From NCBI GenBank assembly GCA_046341775.1, contig JBKDQQ010000044.1, forward strand, positions 1-42,773: a DNA stretch of 42,773 nucleotides. Reading direction: 5' to 3'. Position 1 is the stretch's first letter. Every line of letters begins with the position of its first letter. Under the pieces are notes generated by a model that worked only from the letters and a program-made list of their open reading frames with translations, was not told the origin of the DNA and searched no databases. The stretch comes from SXXH01 sp041165735 (GTDB lineage Bacteria > Planctomycetota > UBA1135 > GCA-002686595). A program made the translations under genes and the position numbers. Of this stretch, positions 1 through 8,289 are shown one piece after another.

Positions 1-2
1 GT

Positions 3-125
3 TCCGCGAGCGAGGTCCACCAACCGTGCGTGCTCGCGGCGCGGGAGGCGCACCAGAGGAACGCCAGGGCGAGGTGGCATCGGGCTTGGGTGCGGGGGGA
101 GGGGAGGGGGAGCATGGGCGCATGA
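3..125 (+). CDS. possible C-terminal fragment of a gene cut by the window edge
   Basis: An open frame runs in from the left edge and stops at a TGA at 123-125. It gives about 40 residues rich in Arg, Ala and His, ending in RGSMGA. Most third codon positions are G or C, as in the real genes here, but the other two frames are also open for some distance, so the coding call is weak. I recognise no family. Its one suggestive property is that its stop codon is the first three bases of a 27-bp element that also begins exactly at the stop codon of the HD-GYP gene at the other end of the window. Confidence 0.25.
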   Translation, partial: SASEVHQPCVLAAREAHQRNARARWHRAWVRGEGRGSMGA

Positions 126-149
126 TGCTGGCCCCTTTCGCTGTGCGCA
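123..149 (+). repeat. 27-bp gene-end element, copy 1
   Basis: The core GATGCTGGCCCC followed by TTTCGCTGTGCGCA matches, without gaps, a copy at 42545-42571 (plus) and one at 552-578 (minus). Copies 1 and 3 differ at three of 27 positions. It starts with the TGA that would end the partial reading frame at the left edge. A weaker 18-base match (14 of 18) lies at 355-372. Function unknown. Confidence 0.6.
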
Positions 150-581
150 ACGCGCGGCCTTCCTGCCACGCAGGCGGAGCGGACGTCGTCATGTCCCTTT
201 CACGCGCACAGGCATCGCCACCGAGCCAGGATGCGGCGAGGCAAGGGCCTACACCTCGCCGACCCCCTGCGTCGATGGGGAGCGGCCCCGCGAGAGGTCC
301 TAGCGTGCCATGGAGCGACCGGACACGGACCGAGGCCGGGATCGCGGAGGTCTTTGATGCTGGACCACTGCGAGTGGCGTCCGCCTAGCCGTGCGGCCCT
401 CGATTGCCGGTCTGAACGGGACGCGCAACTCCACCAACCCATCCAGAAGCGTCGAATGCGGCTTCACGGCCCGGCATTCACCCCTGTCCATCAACCATGG
501 ACGCTCGGCTGCGCCACGCCGTGGCACCGACGACGCGCCACCGATCCAGGACGCGCACAATGATCGGGGCCAGCATCGGAA
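126..581. other. gap without a convincing gene
   Basis: About 450 bases lie between the left-edge fragment and the end of the O-antigen-ligase-like gene. Open frames of 80 to 150 codons exist on both strands, but they overlap one another, have Arg/Pro/Ala-rich translations and match no family I know, so I treat them as high-GC artefacts. The region does hold two copies of the 27-bp element in inverted orientation, at 123-149 (plus) and 552-578 (minus), with a degenerate copy at 355-372. I see no tRNA-like fold and no T-rich terminator. Confidence 0.5.
552..578 (-). repeat. 27-bp gene-end element, copy 2 (inverted)
   Basis: On the minus strand the core GATGCTGGCCCC is followed by GATCATTGTGCGCG. 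It begins three bases after the TGA of the O-antigen-ligase-like gene (582-584). It shares all core bases and most flanking bases with copies 1 and 3. Read in one frame, the three copies encode similar short peptides (MLAPFAVR, MLAPIIVR, MLAPFVVL), so a conserved peptide start cannot be excluded. Confidence 0.6.
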
Positions 582-2786
582 TCAGGGTCGCTCCCCCAAC
601 CCTCGCTCCCTCAACGCCTCCCTCGCCCACTCCGGCAGGCTCTCCATCTCCTCCCGCGTCGCCGCACGCCCGGCCAAGCTCGCGCGTGCCGCATCCACGT
701 CGCCCGCGCGGCACAGGGCGGCCGCCACGCGCAGCTCGACGCGGGGGTCGAGGTCGTCTTCGAAGGCGCGGCAGGCGCGCAGGTATTGGCGCAGGGAACG
801 CAGGCAGAGGGGCCACGAGCCGGTCGCGGCGTGGTCGTCCGCGTAGCGTGCGTGCGCGTAGGCTTCGAGGCCCTTGGCGATGTCGCCCGTCTGCGTCTTG
901 GCCAAGGCCAAGGCGGCATCGGGGCCCAGGTCGCTCCATGGCGGGCCGAGGCGGGACCATTCGTGGCGGGCTGCGTCGGGGGCGCCGCGCAGGGCGGCGC
1001 GGGCGGCCAAGGTGGCGAGCCATGCGGCGTCCGGGTGGCGGCCCGCGAGGCGCGACCAGGCGTCGTCGGCGCAGCTCGAGTCGCCGGCGTAGACGCATAC
1101 GGCGTGCATGTTGCGGGCCGCCACGGGGTGGCGCGCGTCGAGGGCGAGCACGGCCGCGTAGCGCAGGCGCGCGCCGGACGGATCGCGCGCGGCGATGCGC
1201 AATGCGCCGAGGCGCAGCAGCGCCTCGATCGAGTGGGGGCGCGGCTCGAGCACCGCCAGCCACGCGCGTTCCTGCACGTCGGGCGGTGCGCCCGCGCCGC
1301 GCAGGCGTCGCGCTTCCAAGGTGCGAGCGGTCGCCGAATCCGGGCGGGCTTCCAGCGCGGCCTGCAGGGCGTCGCGCACCTCGTCGGGCGCGACACCTGC
1401 GCGCGCGATGTCGGCGAGCGCGGCGCCCTGGCGCACGAAGCCCAGCGCGTCGCGGGCCGAGACGGCGGCGAGCACGAGGAGCAGGACGGGCACGGCGCGC
1501 GCACGCAGGCCGCGCGCGGCGGAGGGAGCGGACATCAGCGCCCCGAGCAGGACGAAGCTCGGAGTGGCCGCGGCGGGGTTGTGGAACCACGGACTGCGCG
1601 CCGCGCCTTCGATGGCGATGGCGAGGAACGCGGAGGCGCCGGCCGCCAGCTCGAGTCCCTCGGGTCGCGTCGCGTCGCCGCGCAAGCGCCGCAGCGCGCA
1701 CCAGCAACCAGCGGCGAGGAACGCGATCCACGGCAGTCCGCCGAGCAATCCGCCCTCGTACAACGGAAGCAGCCAGTCGTCGTGCGGATGCTCGACCTCC
1801 GTGTCCTCGGCGAGTCGGCGGCCCTGCGTCGAGCGCTCGATCTCCTCGAGGTCGCGCACCGCCGGGAAGCGCGCCAGCCATTGGCCGGTGCCGATGCCGG
1901 CCCACGGATCCTCCACCAGCAGATCGAAGCCAGCGCGCGCCACTTGCAGGCGCACGGGCACGCCCGCTGCGGGGCCGGCTGCGAACACGTCCTGCGCCGC
2001 GGCGACCTGCGCACCCGCCGTCGCCGCCGCCGGGCCTTGCCGGAGGGGGAAGGCGGCCAGCAGCGCGACCACGGCGAGCAGGGCGAGCGCCGAGCAGCGC
2101 AGGCGCGCCTTGCCGCGCGCGCACGCGGCGAGGAGCGCGAGAGCCACCGCGGACGCCACGCACGTCGAGAGCACCGGCGCGAGCATGGCGTGCGCGAGCA
2201 GCGCGAGGTACGCGCCCAGTCCCATCCAGCGCCCGACGCGGCCGCCCTCCGCGGAGGCGCGCTCCCGCAGCGCCCAGTGCGCCGCGCCCGCGAGCGCGCC
2301 GCACAGCGCGACCTCGCTGGTCGACGCGGCGTTGCCGAGCACGCCGGCATGCGCGCCGGCCCGATCGAAGAGCGCGGGCGCGAGGGCGCACACGGCGAGG
2401 GCCGCGAGCCCTGCGCGCAAGGCGTCCATGCGCCGCGCGATGCGCGCGCCGATCCACAACGCCGCCGCCAACGCCAGCCAGGCCAGCCACGCGCGCCGGC
2501 CCGCATCGGCGTCGGAGGCGTCCGCGCGCGCGAGGTTGAGCGCGGCGACGAGCAGCGCCGCGAGGAAGAGCGGCGAGTAGGCCACGCGCGCCGCGGGCAG
2601 GAGCAGCGCGCACGCCAAGGCGGGCGCCAGCGCGAGCACGACGAGTCCCGCGCCGGACTCCGCGGGGAAGGGATCCGAGGAGAGCGGACCGCCGGGCAGC
2701 ACGCACGCCAAGGCGGGCAGCAGCGCGAGCAGCGCGCACAGCGCCGTGCGCGTGGCGCCGCTCGTCGCCGCGCCGGCCTCGTTCAT
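582..2786 (-). CDS. O-antigen ligase / Wzy-type membrane protein with TPR C-terminus
   Basis: This 734-residue protein is mostly hydrophobic over residues 1-430, with many Ala/Leu-rich membrane segments. A motif at about residue 333, HPHDDWLLPLYEGGLLGG, is the kind seen in the Wzy_C domain of O-antigen ligases and polymerases. From about residue 455 it becomes soluble and shows helical repeats of the TPR kind, such as ALQAALEARPDSATARTLEA. By family it probably transfers or polymerises surface glycans at the outer face of the inner membrane. Its ATG overlaps the ftsY stop in ATGA, so it is translated with ftsY. The substrate is not visible here and no other glycan genes are nearby. It could also belong to the protein O-oligosaccharyltransferase branch of the same fold. 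Confidence 0.75.
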   Translation of the reverse strand: MNEAGAATSGATRTALCALLALLPALACVLPGGPLSSDPFPAESGAGLVVLALAPALACALLLPAARVAYSPLFLAALLVAALNLARADASDADAGRRAWLAWLALAAALWIGARIARRMDALRAGLAALAVCALAPALFDRAGAHAGVLGNAASTSEVALCGALAGAAHWALRERASAEGGRVGRWMGLGAYLALLAHAMLAPVLSTCVASAVALALLAACARGKARLRCSALALLAVVALLAAFPLRQGPAAATAGAQVAAAQDVFAAGPAAGVPVRLQVARAGFDLLVEDPWAGIGTGQWLARFPAVRDLEEIERSTQGRRLAEDTEVEHPHDDWLLPLYEGGLLGGLPWIAFLAAGCWCALRRLRGDATRPEGLELAAGASAFLAIAIEGAARSPWFHNPAAATPSFVLLGALMSAPSAARGLRARAVPVLLLVLAAVSARDALGFVRQGAALADIARAGVAPDEVRDALQAALEARPDSATARTLEARRLRGAGAPPDVQERAWLAVLEPRPHSIEALLRLGALRIAARDPSGARLRYAAVLALDARHPVAARNMHAVCVYAGDSSCADDAWSRLAGRHPDAAWLATLAARAALRGAPDAARHEWSRLGPPWSDLGPDAALALAKTQTGDIAKGLEAYAHARYADDHAATGSWPLCLRSLRQYLRACRAFEDDLDPRVELRVAAALCRAGDVDAARASLAGRAATREEMESLPEWAREALRERGLGERP

Positions 2787-3721
2787 GCCGAACCCGCCAC
2801 TCCGCCCAGTTCGCGGCTGACGATGGCGTCGACGAACGCCTCGGGATCGAAGGGCTCCAGCATGCCCAGCTGCTCGCCCGTGCCGATGTAGCGCACCGGC
2901 AGTCCCAACTGGCCGCGGATCGAGAAGACCGCTCCGCCGCGCGCGGTGCCGTCGAGCTTCGCCAGCACGAGTCCGGTGACCTCGACCGACTCCTTGAAGA
3001 GCTGCGCTTGGCGGATGGCGTTCTGGCCGTTGGTGGCGTCGACGACCAGCAGCGTCTCGTGGGGCGCGCCGGGCAGCCGCTTCTCGATCACGCGTCGCAC
3101 CTTCTTGAGCTCGTCCATCAGGTTCGACTGCGTGTGCAAGCGACCGGCCGTGTCGATGATGACGACGTCCGCGCCGCGCGCGATGCCGGCTTCAACCGCG
3201 TCCCACGCGACGCCCGCGGGATCGGCGCCGTCCTTCTGCTGGCGCACGATGTCGGCGCCGTTGCGGCGCGCCCAGACCTCGAGCTGGTCGGCGGCCGCGG
3301 CGCGGAACGTGTCGCCCGCGCCGAGCAGCACCTTCTTGCCCTGCTGCTGGAAGCGGTGGGCGAGCTTGGCGATCGACGTCGTCTTGCCCGAGCCGTTGAC
3401 GCCCACCACGAGCACCACGGTAGGCTTGGCCGACAGCGCGATCTCGCCCGAGCCGGGGCCCAGACGCTCGAGCAGCATGCGGCGCAGGGCGGCGCGCACG
3501 TCGTCCTCGCCCTTGACCTCGCCGCGGCGGTGCAGGCGGCCGAGCTCGGCGCACAACTCGGAAGCGAGCGGTCCGACATCGCTGGTCCAGAGCAGCTCCT
3601 CGAGCTCCTTCAGCAGCGCCTCGTCGATCGGCCTGCCGCCCTTGAAGAGCCCGGTGATGCGGTCGGAGATGGCCTCGCGCGTCTTGGCGAGGCGCTCCTT
3701 CAGTCGATCGAACAGGCCCAT
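2783..3721 (-). CDS. ftsY: signal recognition particle receptor FtsY
   Basis: FtsY is the membrane-associated SRP GTPase that docks ribosome-SRP complexes at the translocon. The 312 residues carry an N-terminal helical bundle (about 1-90), the P-loop GVNGSGKT at 107-114, the DTFRAAAADQL insertion-box motif, DTAGR at 190-194 and AKLDGTARGG at 254-263. These are the G motifs of the SRP GTPase family, and the spacing is normal. The long acidic A domain of the E. coli protein is missing, as in many other phyla. The gene lies seven bases after nusB and overlaps the next gene by four bases. There is little doubt about the call. Confidence 0.97.
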   Translation of the reverse strand: MGLFDRLKERLAKTREAISDRITGLFKGGRPIDEALLKELEELLWTSDVGPLASELCAELGRLHRRGEVKGEDDVRAALRRMLLERLGPGSGEIALSAKPTVVLVVGVNGSGKTTSIAKLAHRFQQQGKKVLLGAGDTFRAAAADQLEVWARRNGADIVRQQKDGADPAGVAWDAVEAGIARGADVVIIDTAGRLHTQSNLMDELKKVRRVIEKRLPGAPHETLLVVDATNGQNAIRQAQLFKESVEVTGLVLAKLDGTARGGAVFSIRGQLGLPVRYIGTGEQLGMLEPFDPEAFVDAIVSRELGGVAGSA

Positions 3722-3728
3722 CGCGCGC

Positions 3729-4220
3729 CTACAGGTCGTCGGAGGAGAAGGTCGCGGCCCCCGGCAGCTCTTCGTCGAGGGCGGGCGTGGCGGGCGCCGC
3801 GGCCGCGTCGGCGCCGGGGCGGCGCGTGTTCATGATCTTGTCGAGGATGCCGTTGACGAAGGCTCCGCTGTTCTGCGTCGAGTAGCGCTTGCCCAGTTCG
3901 ATGGCCTCGTTGACCGCCACCTTGGGCGGGATGTCGCCGCAGTGCAGCAGTTCGTAGGCCGCGAGCCTCAGCACGTTGCGGTCGACCACGGCCATGCGGG
4001 AGATGTTCCAGTTCTGCGCCACCGATTGGATCTCGGCGTCCAGTTCCGAGCGGTGGCCGCGCACGCCTTCGATCAAGGCCAGCGCGAAGCGCACGGTCTC
4101 CCCGTCGAGCTCCTCGGAGGACACGAACGCGCGCGCCTCGGCGTGGTGCGCGTCGCCCAGCAAGTCGAGCTGGTAGAGGAACTGCAGCGCGAGTTCGCGC
4201 GATCGGGTGCGGCGCTTCAT
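3729..4220 (-). CDS. nusB: transcription antitermination factor NusB
   Basis: NusB binds boxA RNA together with NusE and supports antitermination in rRNA operons. The 163-residue product shows the all-helical NusB pattern: RSRELALQFLYQLDL near the N-terminus, then NWNISRMAVVDRNVLRLAAYELL, then VAVNEAIELGKRYSTQNSGAF and FVNGILDKI. It carries a 25-residue Ala/Pro/Asp tail beyond the normal end. I chose the ATG at 4220 because it starts exactly with the conserved MKRRTRSRELALQ block and overlaps the ribH stop in ATGA. The frame is open further upstream, but only inside ribH. The ribH-nusB order is common in bacteria. Confidence 0.95.
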   Translation of the reverse strand: MKRRTRSRELALQFLYQLDLLGDAHHAEARAFVSSEELDGETVRFALALIEGVRGHRSELDAEIQSVAQNWNISRMAVVDRNVLRLAAYELLHCGDIPPKVAVNEAIELGKRYSTQNSGAFVNGILDKIMNTRRPGADAAAAPATPALDEELPGAATFSSDDL

Positions 4221-4717
4221 GTGGATGTCCTGCGGGCGCGGATGGCGTCGAGCGTCCTCAGGGTGCCCAAGGCGGCCAGCGCGACCTCGGCGCCCTTGTC
4301 CTGGCCGCCTTGGGCGCGCGGCAGCGCTCGCGCCCGGGCCTGTTCGATGGTGCGCACGGTGAGCACGCCGAGGTGGATCGGCACATCCGTCTCGAGGCTC
4401 GCGCGCAGGATGCCCTCGACCGCGCCTTGCGCGACCCAATGGTCGTGGGTCGTCTCGCCCTGGACGACGAGCCCGAAGCACAGGACGCAGTCGTGTCCGG
4501 CCCGCGCGAGGGCGCGCGCCACGATGGGCAGCTCGAACGATCCCGGGACCAGGTGCACCGGGCAGCCGGCCGGATCGGCGCCGTGCTCGAGCAGCGTGCG
4601 CAGCGCGGAATCGGCCATGGCGCCGGTCAGCTCGTGGTGGAAGGTGGACACGACGATCGCCGCCCGCGTGCCGGGTCGGCGCAGGTCCGCGTCGCTCTTC
4701 GCGTTCGTCTGGTGCAT
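4217..4717 (-). CDS. ribH: 6,7-dimethyl-8-ribityllumazine synthase
   Basis: RibH condenses 5-amino-6-ribitylaminouracil with dihydroxybutanone phosphate to form lumazine, the penultimate step of riboflavin synthesis. The 166-residue protein has VPGSFELPIVARALA, then GLVVQGETTHDHWVAQGAV with the His region expected at the active site, and QDKGAEVALAAL near the C-terminus. These are the conserved blocks of the family, and the length is typical. No other riboflavin genes are in the window. It is the first gene of the ribH-nusB-ftsY operon, with a promoter at 4758-4787 about 40 bases upstream. Confidence 0.95.
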   Translation of the reverse strand: MHQTNAKSDADLRRPGTRAAIVVSTFHHELTGAMADSALRTLLEHGADPAGCPVHLVPGSFELPIVARALARAGHDCVLCFGLVVQGETTHDHWVAQGAVEGILRASLETDVPIHLGVLTVRTIEQARARALPRAQGGQDKGAEVALAALGTLRTLDAIRARRTST

Positions 4718-4757
4718 GGGTCGCGCGCCGCTCGGGTCGTCAAAGATCCGGGAGAGG

Positions 4758-4787
4758 AGTCTAGCCGCCGGGCGAGAGGCGCGGCAA
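4758..4787 (-). promoter_or_regulatory. promoter of the ribH operon
   Basis: On the minus strand a -10 hexamer TAGACT (4758-4763), inside the recurring GCTAGACTC motif, lies 18 bases downstream of TTGCCG (4782-4787), a four-of-six match to the -35 consensus. Transcription would start about 35 bases before the ribH ATG. The same 9-mer precedes four other units in the window. Confidence 0.6.
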
Positions 4788-4797
4788 GCGCGCCTCG

Positions 4798-7700
4798 TCA
4801 GCCGCCGGGCGAGGCTGCGCTCGCCGTCGTCCGCGCGGGACGCAGGGCCCACGCGAAGCGCGCGCGCAGGGCGCGCGCCCAGTCGTCGACCAGCGCGTAC
4901 GCAAGCGGCACGGCCACGAGCGTGAAGAAGGTCGAGACGACCAGTCCACCCGCCACGGCCGTGGCGAGCGCGCGGTAGTCGATGCTCTCGCCCTGCGGCT
5001 CCGTCGTCGCCAGCGGCACGAGGCCGATGACGGAGGTCGTCGCGGTCATGAGCACCGGACGCACGCGCATCGCCGTGCCCTCGAGGATGGCGCGCGCTCG
5101 TTCGAGCCCCTCCGCGCGCAGGCGCGCGATGTTGTCGACCAGCACGATGCCGTTGTTCACGACCACGCCCACGAGGATGATGATCCCGATCCAGCCCACC
5201 GAGTCCATGCGCGTGCCTGTCAAGTACAGCGACCAATACGCGCCGAGCACCGCGAAGGGGATGGTGACGAGCACGGACATGGGCAGCAGCACGCTCTCGA
5301 ACAGGATGCCCATCAGCAGGAACACCAGCACGATCGAGAGCAGCAGCGCGGCCCGCAGGTCGGCCAGCTCCTCGGCGGCGCGCTCGTCGGCCAGCTCGGC
5401 CCGCGCGAGTTCGTGGCCGCGCGGCAGGTCGAGCTGCTCGACCAGCGCGCGCCCCGCCGCGGAGACTTCGTTGCGCAGCGCCGGATCGGCGACGCGCGCC
5501 ACGATGTCGAAGCTGGCGCGTCCGTCCGTGCGCGCGATGCTGCGCGGCGCGGAGCCGAATTCGAAGCTGCCGATGGCGGCGAGCGGCACCGGCGCGGAGC
5601 GCTGCTGGACCTTCAGCTCGCGCAGCGTGGCGAGGCCGGCGGCCTGCTCGGAGTCGTACTCGACGAGCAGGGGGGTCTCGCGACCCTCCTCCTGGTAGCG
5701 CGGCAGCAGGAATCCACGCAGCGACCACGAGATCGTCTGCAGCGCGCCCTGCGGCGTGACCCCGAGGCGGTTGGCCAGCTCCGAGTCCACGCGCACCTGC
5801 ACCTGCGGCGGCGCGTCGGAGAGCGGCGTGCGCACCTCGGACACGCCCGGCAGCGCCTCGAGCTCGCGCGCCACGCGCGCGCCGACCGCCTGCAGCGTCT
5901 CGGAGTCCGGGCCCAGCAGCCGGAACACGACCGACTCGCGGTCGTTGGCGTCGGTCGCCTCGTCGAGGAAGCGCACCTTGTGCCCGGCGAGCTTCGGGAG
6001 CAGCTCCTTCAGCTCGCGCTGCACCGAGGCGAACCGCTCCTCGGCCTGCGGAGCGTCCCAGTACAGCGACAAGCGACCGCCCGTGCGCGAGAAGCGGTTG
6101 GAGACGCGCGCATGGCCCCAATCCGGCTTCTTCGCCTGCAGCAGGTCCTCGTAGCGGCGCATCTCGTCGGCCGCCTGCGCCAGCGTGAAGTTGTCCTCGA
6201 GCTGCACGTAGATGTTGACGCGCGCGCGGCTCTGGTCCTGCGCGAAGGATGCCACCTCCATGCGCGAGGCGGGGATGGCGATCGAGAAGATCGCCATGGC
6301 CAGCAGCGCCGCGGCGGAGAAGGGCCGCGCCAGGGACCAGGCCAGCGCGCGCGTGCTGGCCGCGGCGATGAGCTCGGGCAGGTTGCGGGCCCCGGCGAAG
6401 CCCGCGCCGGGCGGCGCGTGCTCGCGCGCCAGCGAGCGCGCCGCGCGCGGCAGGACGAACAGCGCGAGCAAGGCCGCGATGAGCGACAGCGCCGCGGCCA
6501 TGGCCGGAGCGCGCAGGCTGTCGGCGGCGCTCCAGCCGGGGGTGGCGAAGGGCTGCAGGCGCGCGGCGGTCCGCGCCGCCTCCAGCGCGTCGAGCGTCGC
6601 CAGCGTGCCCAGCGCGAGGAATCCGGCGGCGAGCAGCCAACGCAGGCGCGCGGCGGAAGCGCACGCCGCGCGCAGCGGCAGCGCGAGTGCGCAGAGGAGC
6701 GCGCGCGCGGCGGCGCGGCACGCGTCGAGCGCCCGCGCGCTGCCGCGGGCGGGCAAGGAGGCGATGGGCGCCAGCGCGTCGGCCGCGCGCTGCAGCAGGG
6801 GATGCCTGTCGCCCAGCGCGCCTTGCAACTGCACGGGCAGGAAGACGAGGGCCGCCAGCAGCGAGGCGAGCAGCGAGATGCACAAGGGCAGCCCGAGCTC
6901 GGCGAGGATCGTGGACAGGGTCGGGTTGCCGCCGCCGAACATGATCGGGGCGAACACGACCACCGAGGTCAGGGTCGACAACAGCACGGCCAGCCCGACC
7001 TGCGAGGCGCCGCGCGCGCACGCCTCGAGCGGAGCCTTGCCTTCGGAGCGCAGGCGCACGACGTTCTCGACGACGACGATGGCGTTGTCGACCAGCATCC
7101 CCAGCGCGAGCGTGATGCCCGTCATCGTCAGCACGTTGAAGCTGCCGCCGGAGAAGCGCTGCCAGACGATCGCCACCAGCACCGAGAAGGGGATCGACAA
7201 GGCCACGAGCAGCGTGAGGCGCAGTCGACGCAGGAACAGGAACAGGACGACCACCGCCCAGATGCCCCCGTCGACGGCGGTCGAGCGCACGCCGTCCAGC
7301 GAGTTCTGGATGAATTCGCCCTGGTCGAAGAGCGGCATGAACTCCAGCTGCCCGGCGAGTTGCGGATCCTTGGACAGCTCCGCGAACTCGGCGCGCAGTC
7401 GCTTGCAGGTCTCGACGGTGTTGGCCGCGCCGTCCTTCTGCACCTCGCCGTAGTAGGCGTAGCGCCCGTCGATGCGGAAGAGGTTCTGCCGCACGCTCTT
7501 GACGGCGGCGACGCGACCCACGTCCTTGATGCGCAGGCCGCCCCCGATCGGCAGCTCCTCGATCTCCTGCGGCGAGCGCCAGCGCATGTCGACGCGCAGC
7601 ATCGTGCGCCGTCCGCCGTCCTCGATCTCGCCCAGTGGCGAGGCGTAGTTGTCGGCCGACAGGCGCGCGACGAGCTGGCCTAGGTCGAGGTTGGCGGCGC

Positions 7701-8289
7701 GCACCTTGTCCTCGTCGAGCAGGATGCGCAGCGAATCCTCGAGCGAGCCCCACACCTCGACGCGACCCACGCCGTCGACCGCCTCCAGGCGGCGCTTGAC
7801 CACCGCGTCGAGCAGGAAGTCGGTGCGATCCGAGTCGCCCGGATGCAGCACCGCGAAGAACATCGCCGGGAGGTCGCTCTGGCTCCACGACCAGATGCTG
7901 GCCTCCTCGACCCCGGCGGGCAGGCTCGAGCGGGCGCGCTCCAGGCGGTCGCGCACCTCGGACTTGGCCCAGTCCATGTCGAGGTCCGCGCGGAACTGCA
8001 GGAAGATCCCCACGGTGTCCGGCGACGAGTTCGACTGGATCGACTCGATCCCGGGCAGCGTGCGGAACTGCTCCTCGAGCACGCGCGCCACCTCCTCCTC
8101 GTTCTCCTGCGCGCTGGCGCCGGGGTTCGAGAGGAACACCTGCAGTCCGGGGCTGGTGATGCCGTCGGGCATCAATTGCAGCGGGATCGCGAGGTAGCAG
8201 GCGACGCCGACCACCAGGACGGTGGCGTACATGACGAGCAGCAGCACCGGTCGCGCGACCAGCGCCCCGTGGAAGCCCGGCTGCTTCAT
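4798..8289 (-). CDS. RND efflux permease (second of the pair)
   Basis: This 1163-residue inner-membrane pump protein belongs to the AcrB/HAE family, which exports small molecules using the proton gradient. It begins MKQPGFHGALVARPVLLLVMYATVLV with the first membrane helix. It has the periplasmic block NPGASAQENEEEV, and the TM4 motif LALGMLVDNAIVVVENV with a single Asp, the form common outside the AcrB subgroup. Near the C-terminus it has GIIILVGVVVNNGIVLVDNI. Between TM6 and TM7 (roughly 6310-6840) about 170 residues replace the usual short loop and include two further hydrophobic stretches. The start at 8289 overlaps the first permease in ATGA. No TolC-like outer-membrane partner is in the window. 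Confidence 0.9.
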   Translation of the reverse strand: MKQPGFHGALVARPVLLLVMYATVLVVGVACYLAIPLQLMPDGITSPGLQVFLSNPGASAQENEEEVARVLEEQFRTLPGIESIQSNSSPDTVGIFLQFRADLDMDWAKSEVRDRLERARSSLPAGVEEASIWSWSQSDLPAMFFAVLHPGDSDRTDFLLDAVVKRRLEAVDGVGRVEVWGSLEDSLRILLDEDKVRAANLDLGQLVARLSADNYASPLGEIEDGGRRTMLRVDMRWRSPQEIEELPIGGGLRIKDVGRVAAVKSVRQNLFRIDGRYAYYGEVQKDGAANTVETCKRLRAEFAELSKDPQLAGQLEFMPLFDQGEFIQNSLDGVRSTAVDGGIWAVVVLFLFLRRLRLTLLVALSIPFSVLVAIVWQRFSGGSFNVLTMTGITLALGMLVDNAIVVVENVVRLRSEGKAPLEACARGASQVGLAVLLSTLTSVVVFAPIMFGGGNPTLSTILAELGLPLCISLLASLLAALVFLPVQLQGALGDRHPLLQRAADALAPIASLPARGSARALDACRAAARALLCALALPLRAACASAARLRWLLAAGFLALGTLATLDALEAARTAARLQPFATPGWSAADSLRAPAMAAALSLIAALLALFVLPRAARSLAREHAPPGAGFAGARNLPELIAAASTRALAWSLARPFSAAALLAMAIFSIAIPASRMEVASFAQDQSRARVNIYVQLEDNFTLAQAADEMRRYEDLLQAKKPDWGHARVSNRFSRTGGRLSLYWDAPQAEERFASVQRELKELLPKLAGHKVRFLDEATDANDRESVVFRLLGPDSETLQAVGARVARELEALPGVSEVRTPLSDAPPQVQVRVDSELANRLGVTPQGALQTISWSLRGFLLPRYQEEGRETPLLVEYDSEQAAGLATLRELKVQQRSAPVPLAAIGSFEFGSAPRSIARTDGRASFDIVARVADPALRNEVSAAGRALVEQLDLPRGHELARAELADERAAEELADLRAALLLSIVLVFLLMGILFESVLLPMSVLVTIPFAVLGAYWSLYLTGTRMDSVGWIGIIILVGVVVNNGIVLVDNIARLRAEGLERARAILEGTAMRVRPVLMTATTSVIGLVPLATTEPQGESIDYRALATAVAGGLVVSTFFTLVAVPLAYALVDDWARALRARFAWALRPARTTASAASPGG

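Noticed and set aside
478..2739. Long open frames opposite or out of frame with real genes, for example 478-2739 (minus), 4798-11346 frame extension, 15716-18259 (minus) and 20275-24354 (minus)
   Set aside because: Translations are Arg/Ala/Gly/Pro-rich, match no family and mirror recognised genes on the other strand or frame. High GC makes stop codons rare, so length alone is no evidence.
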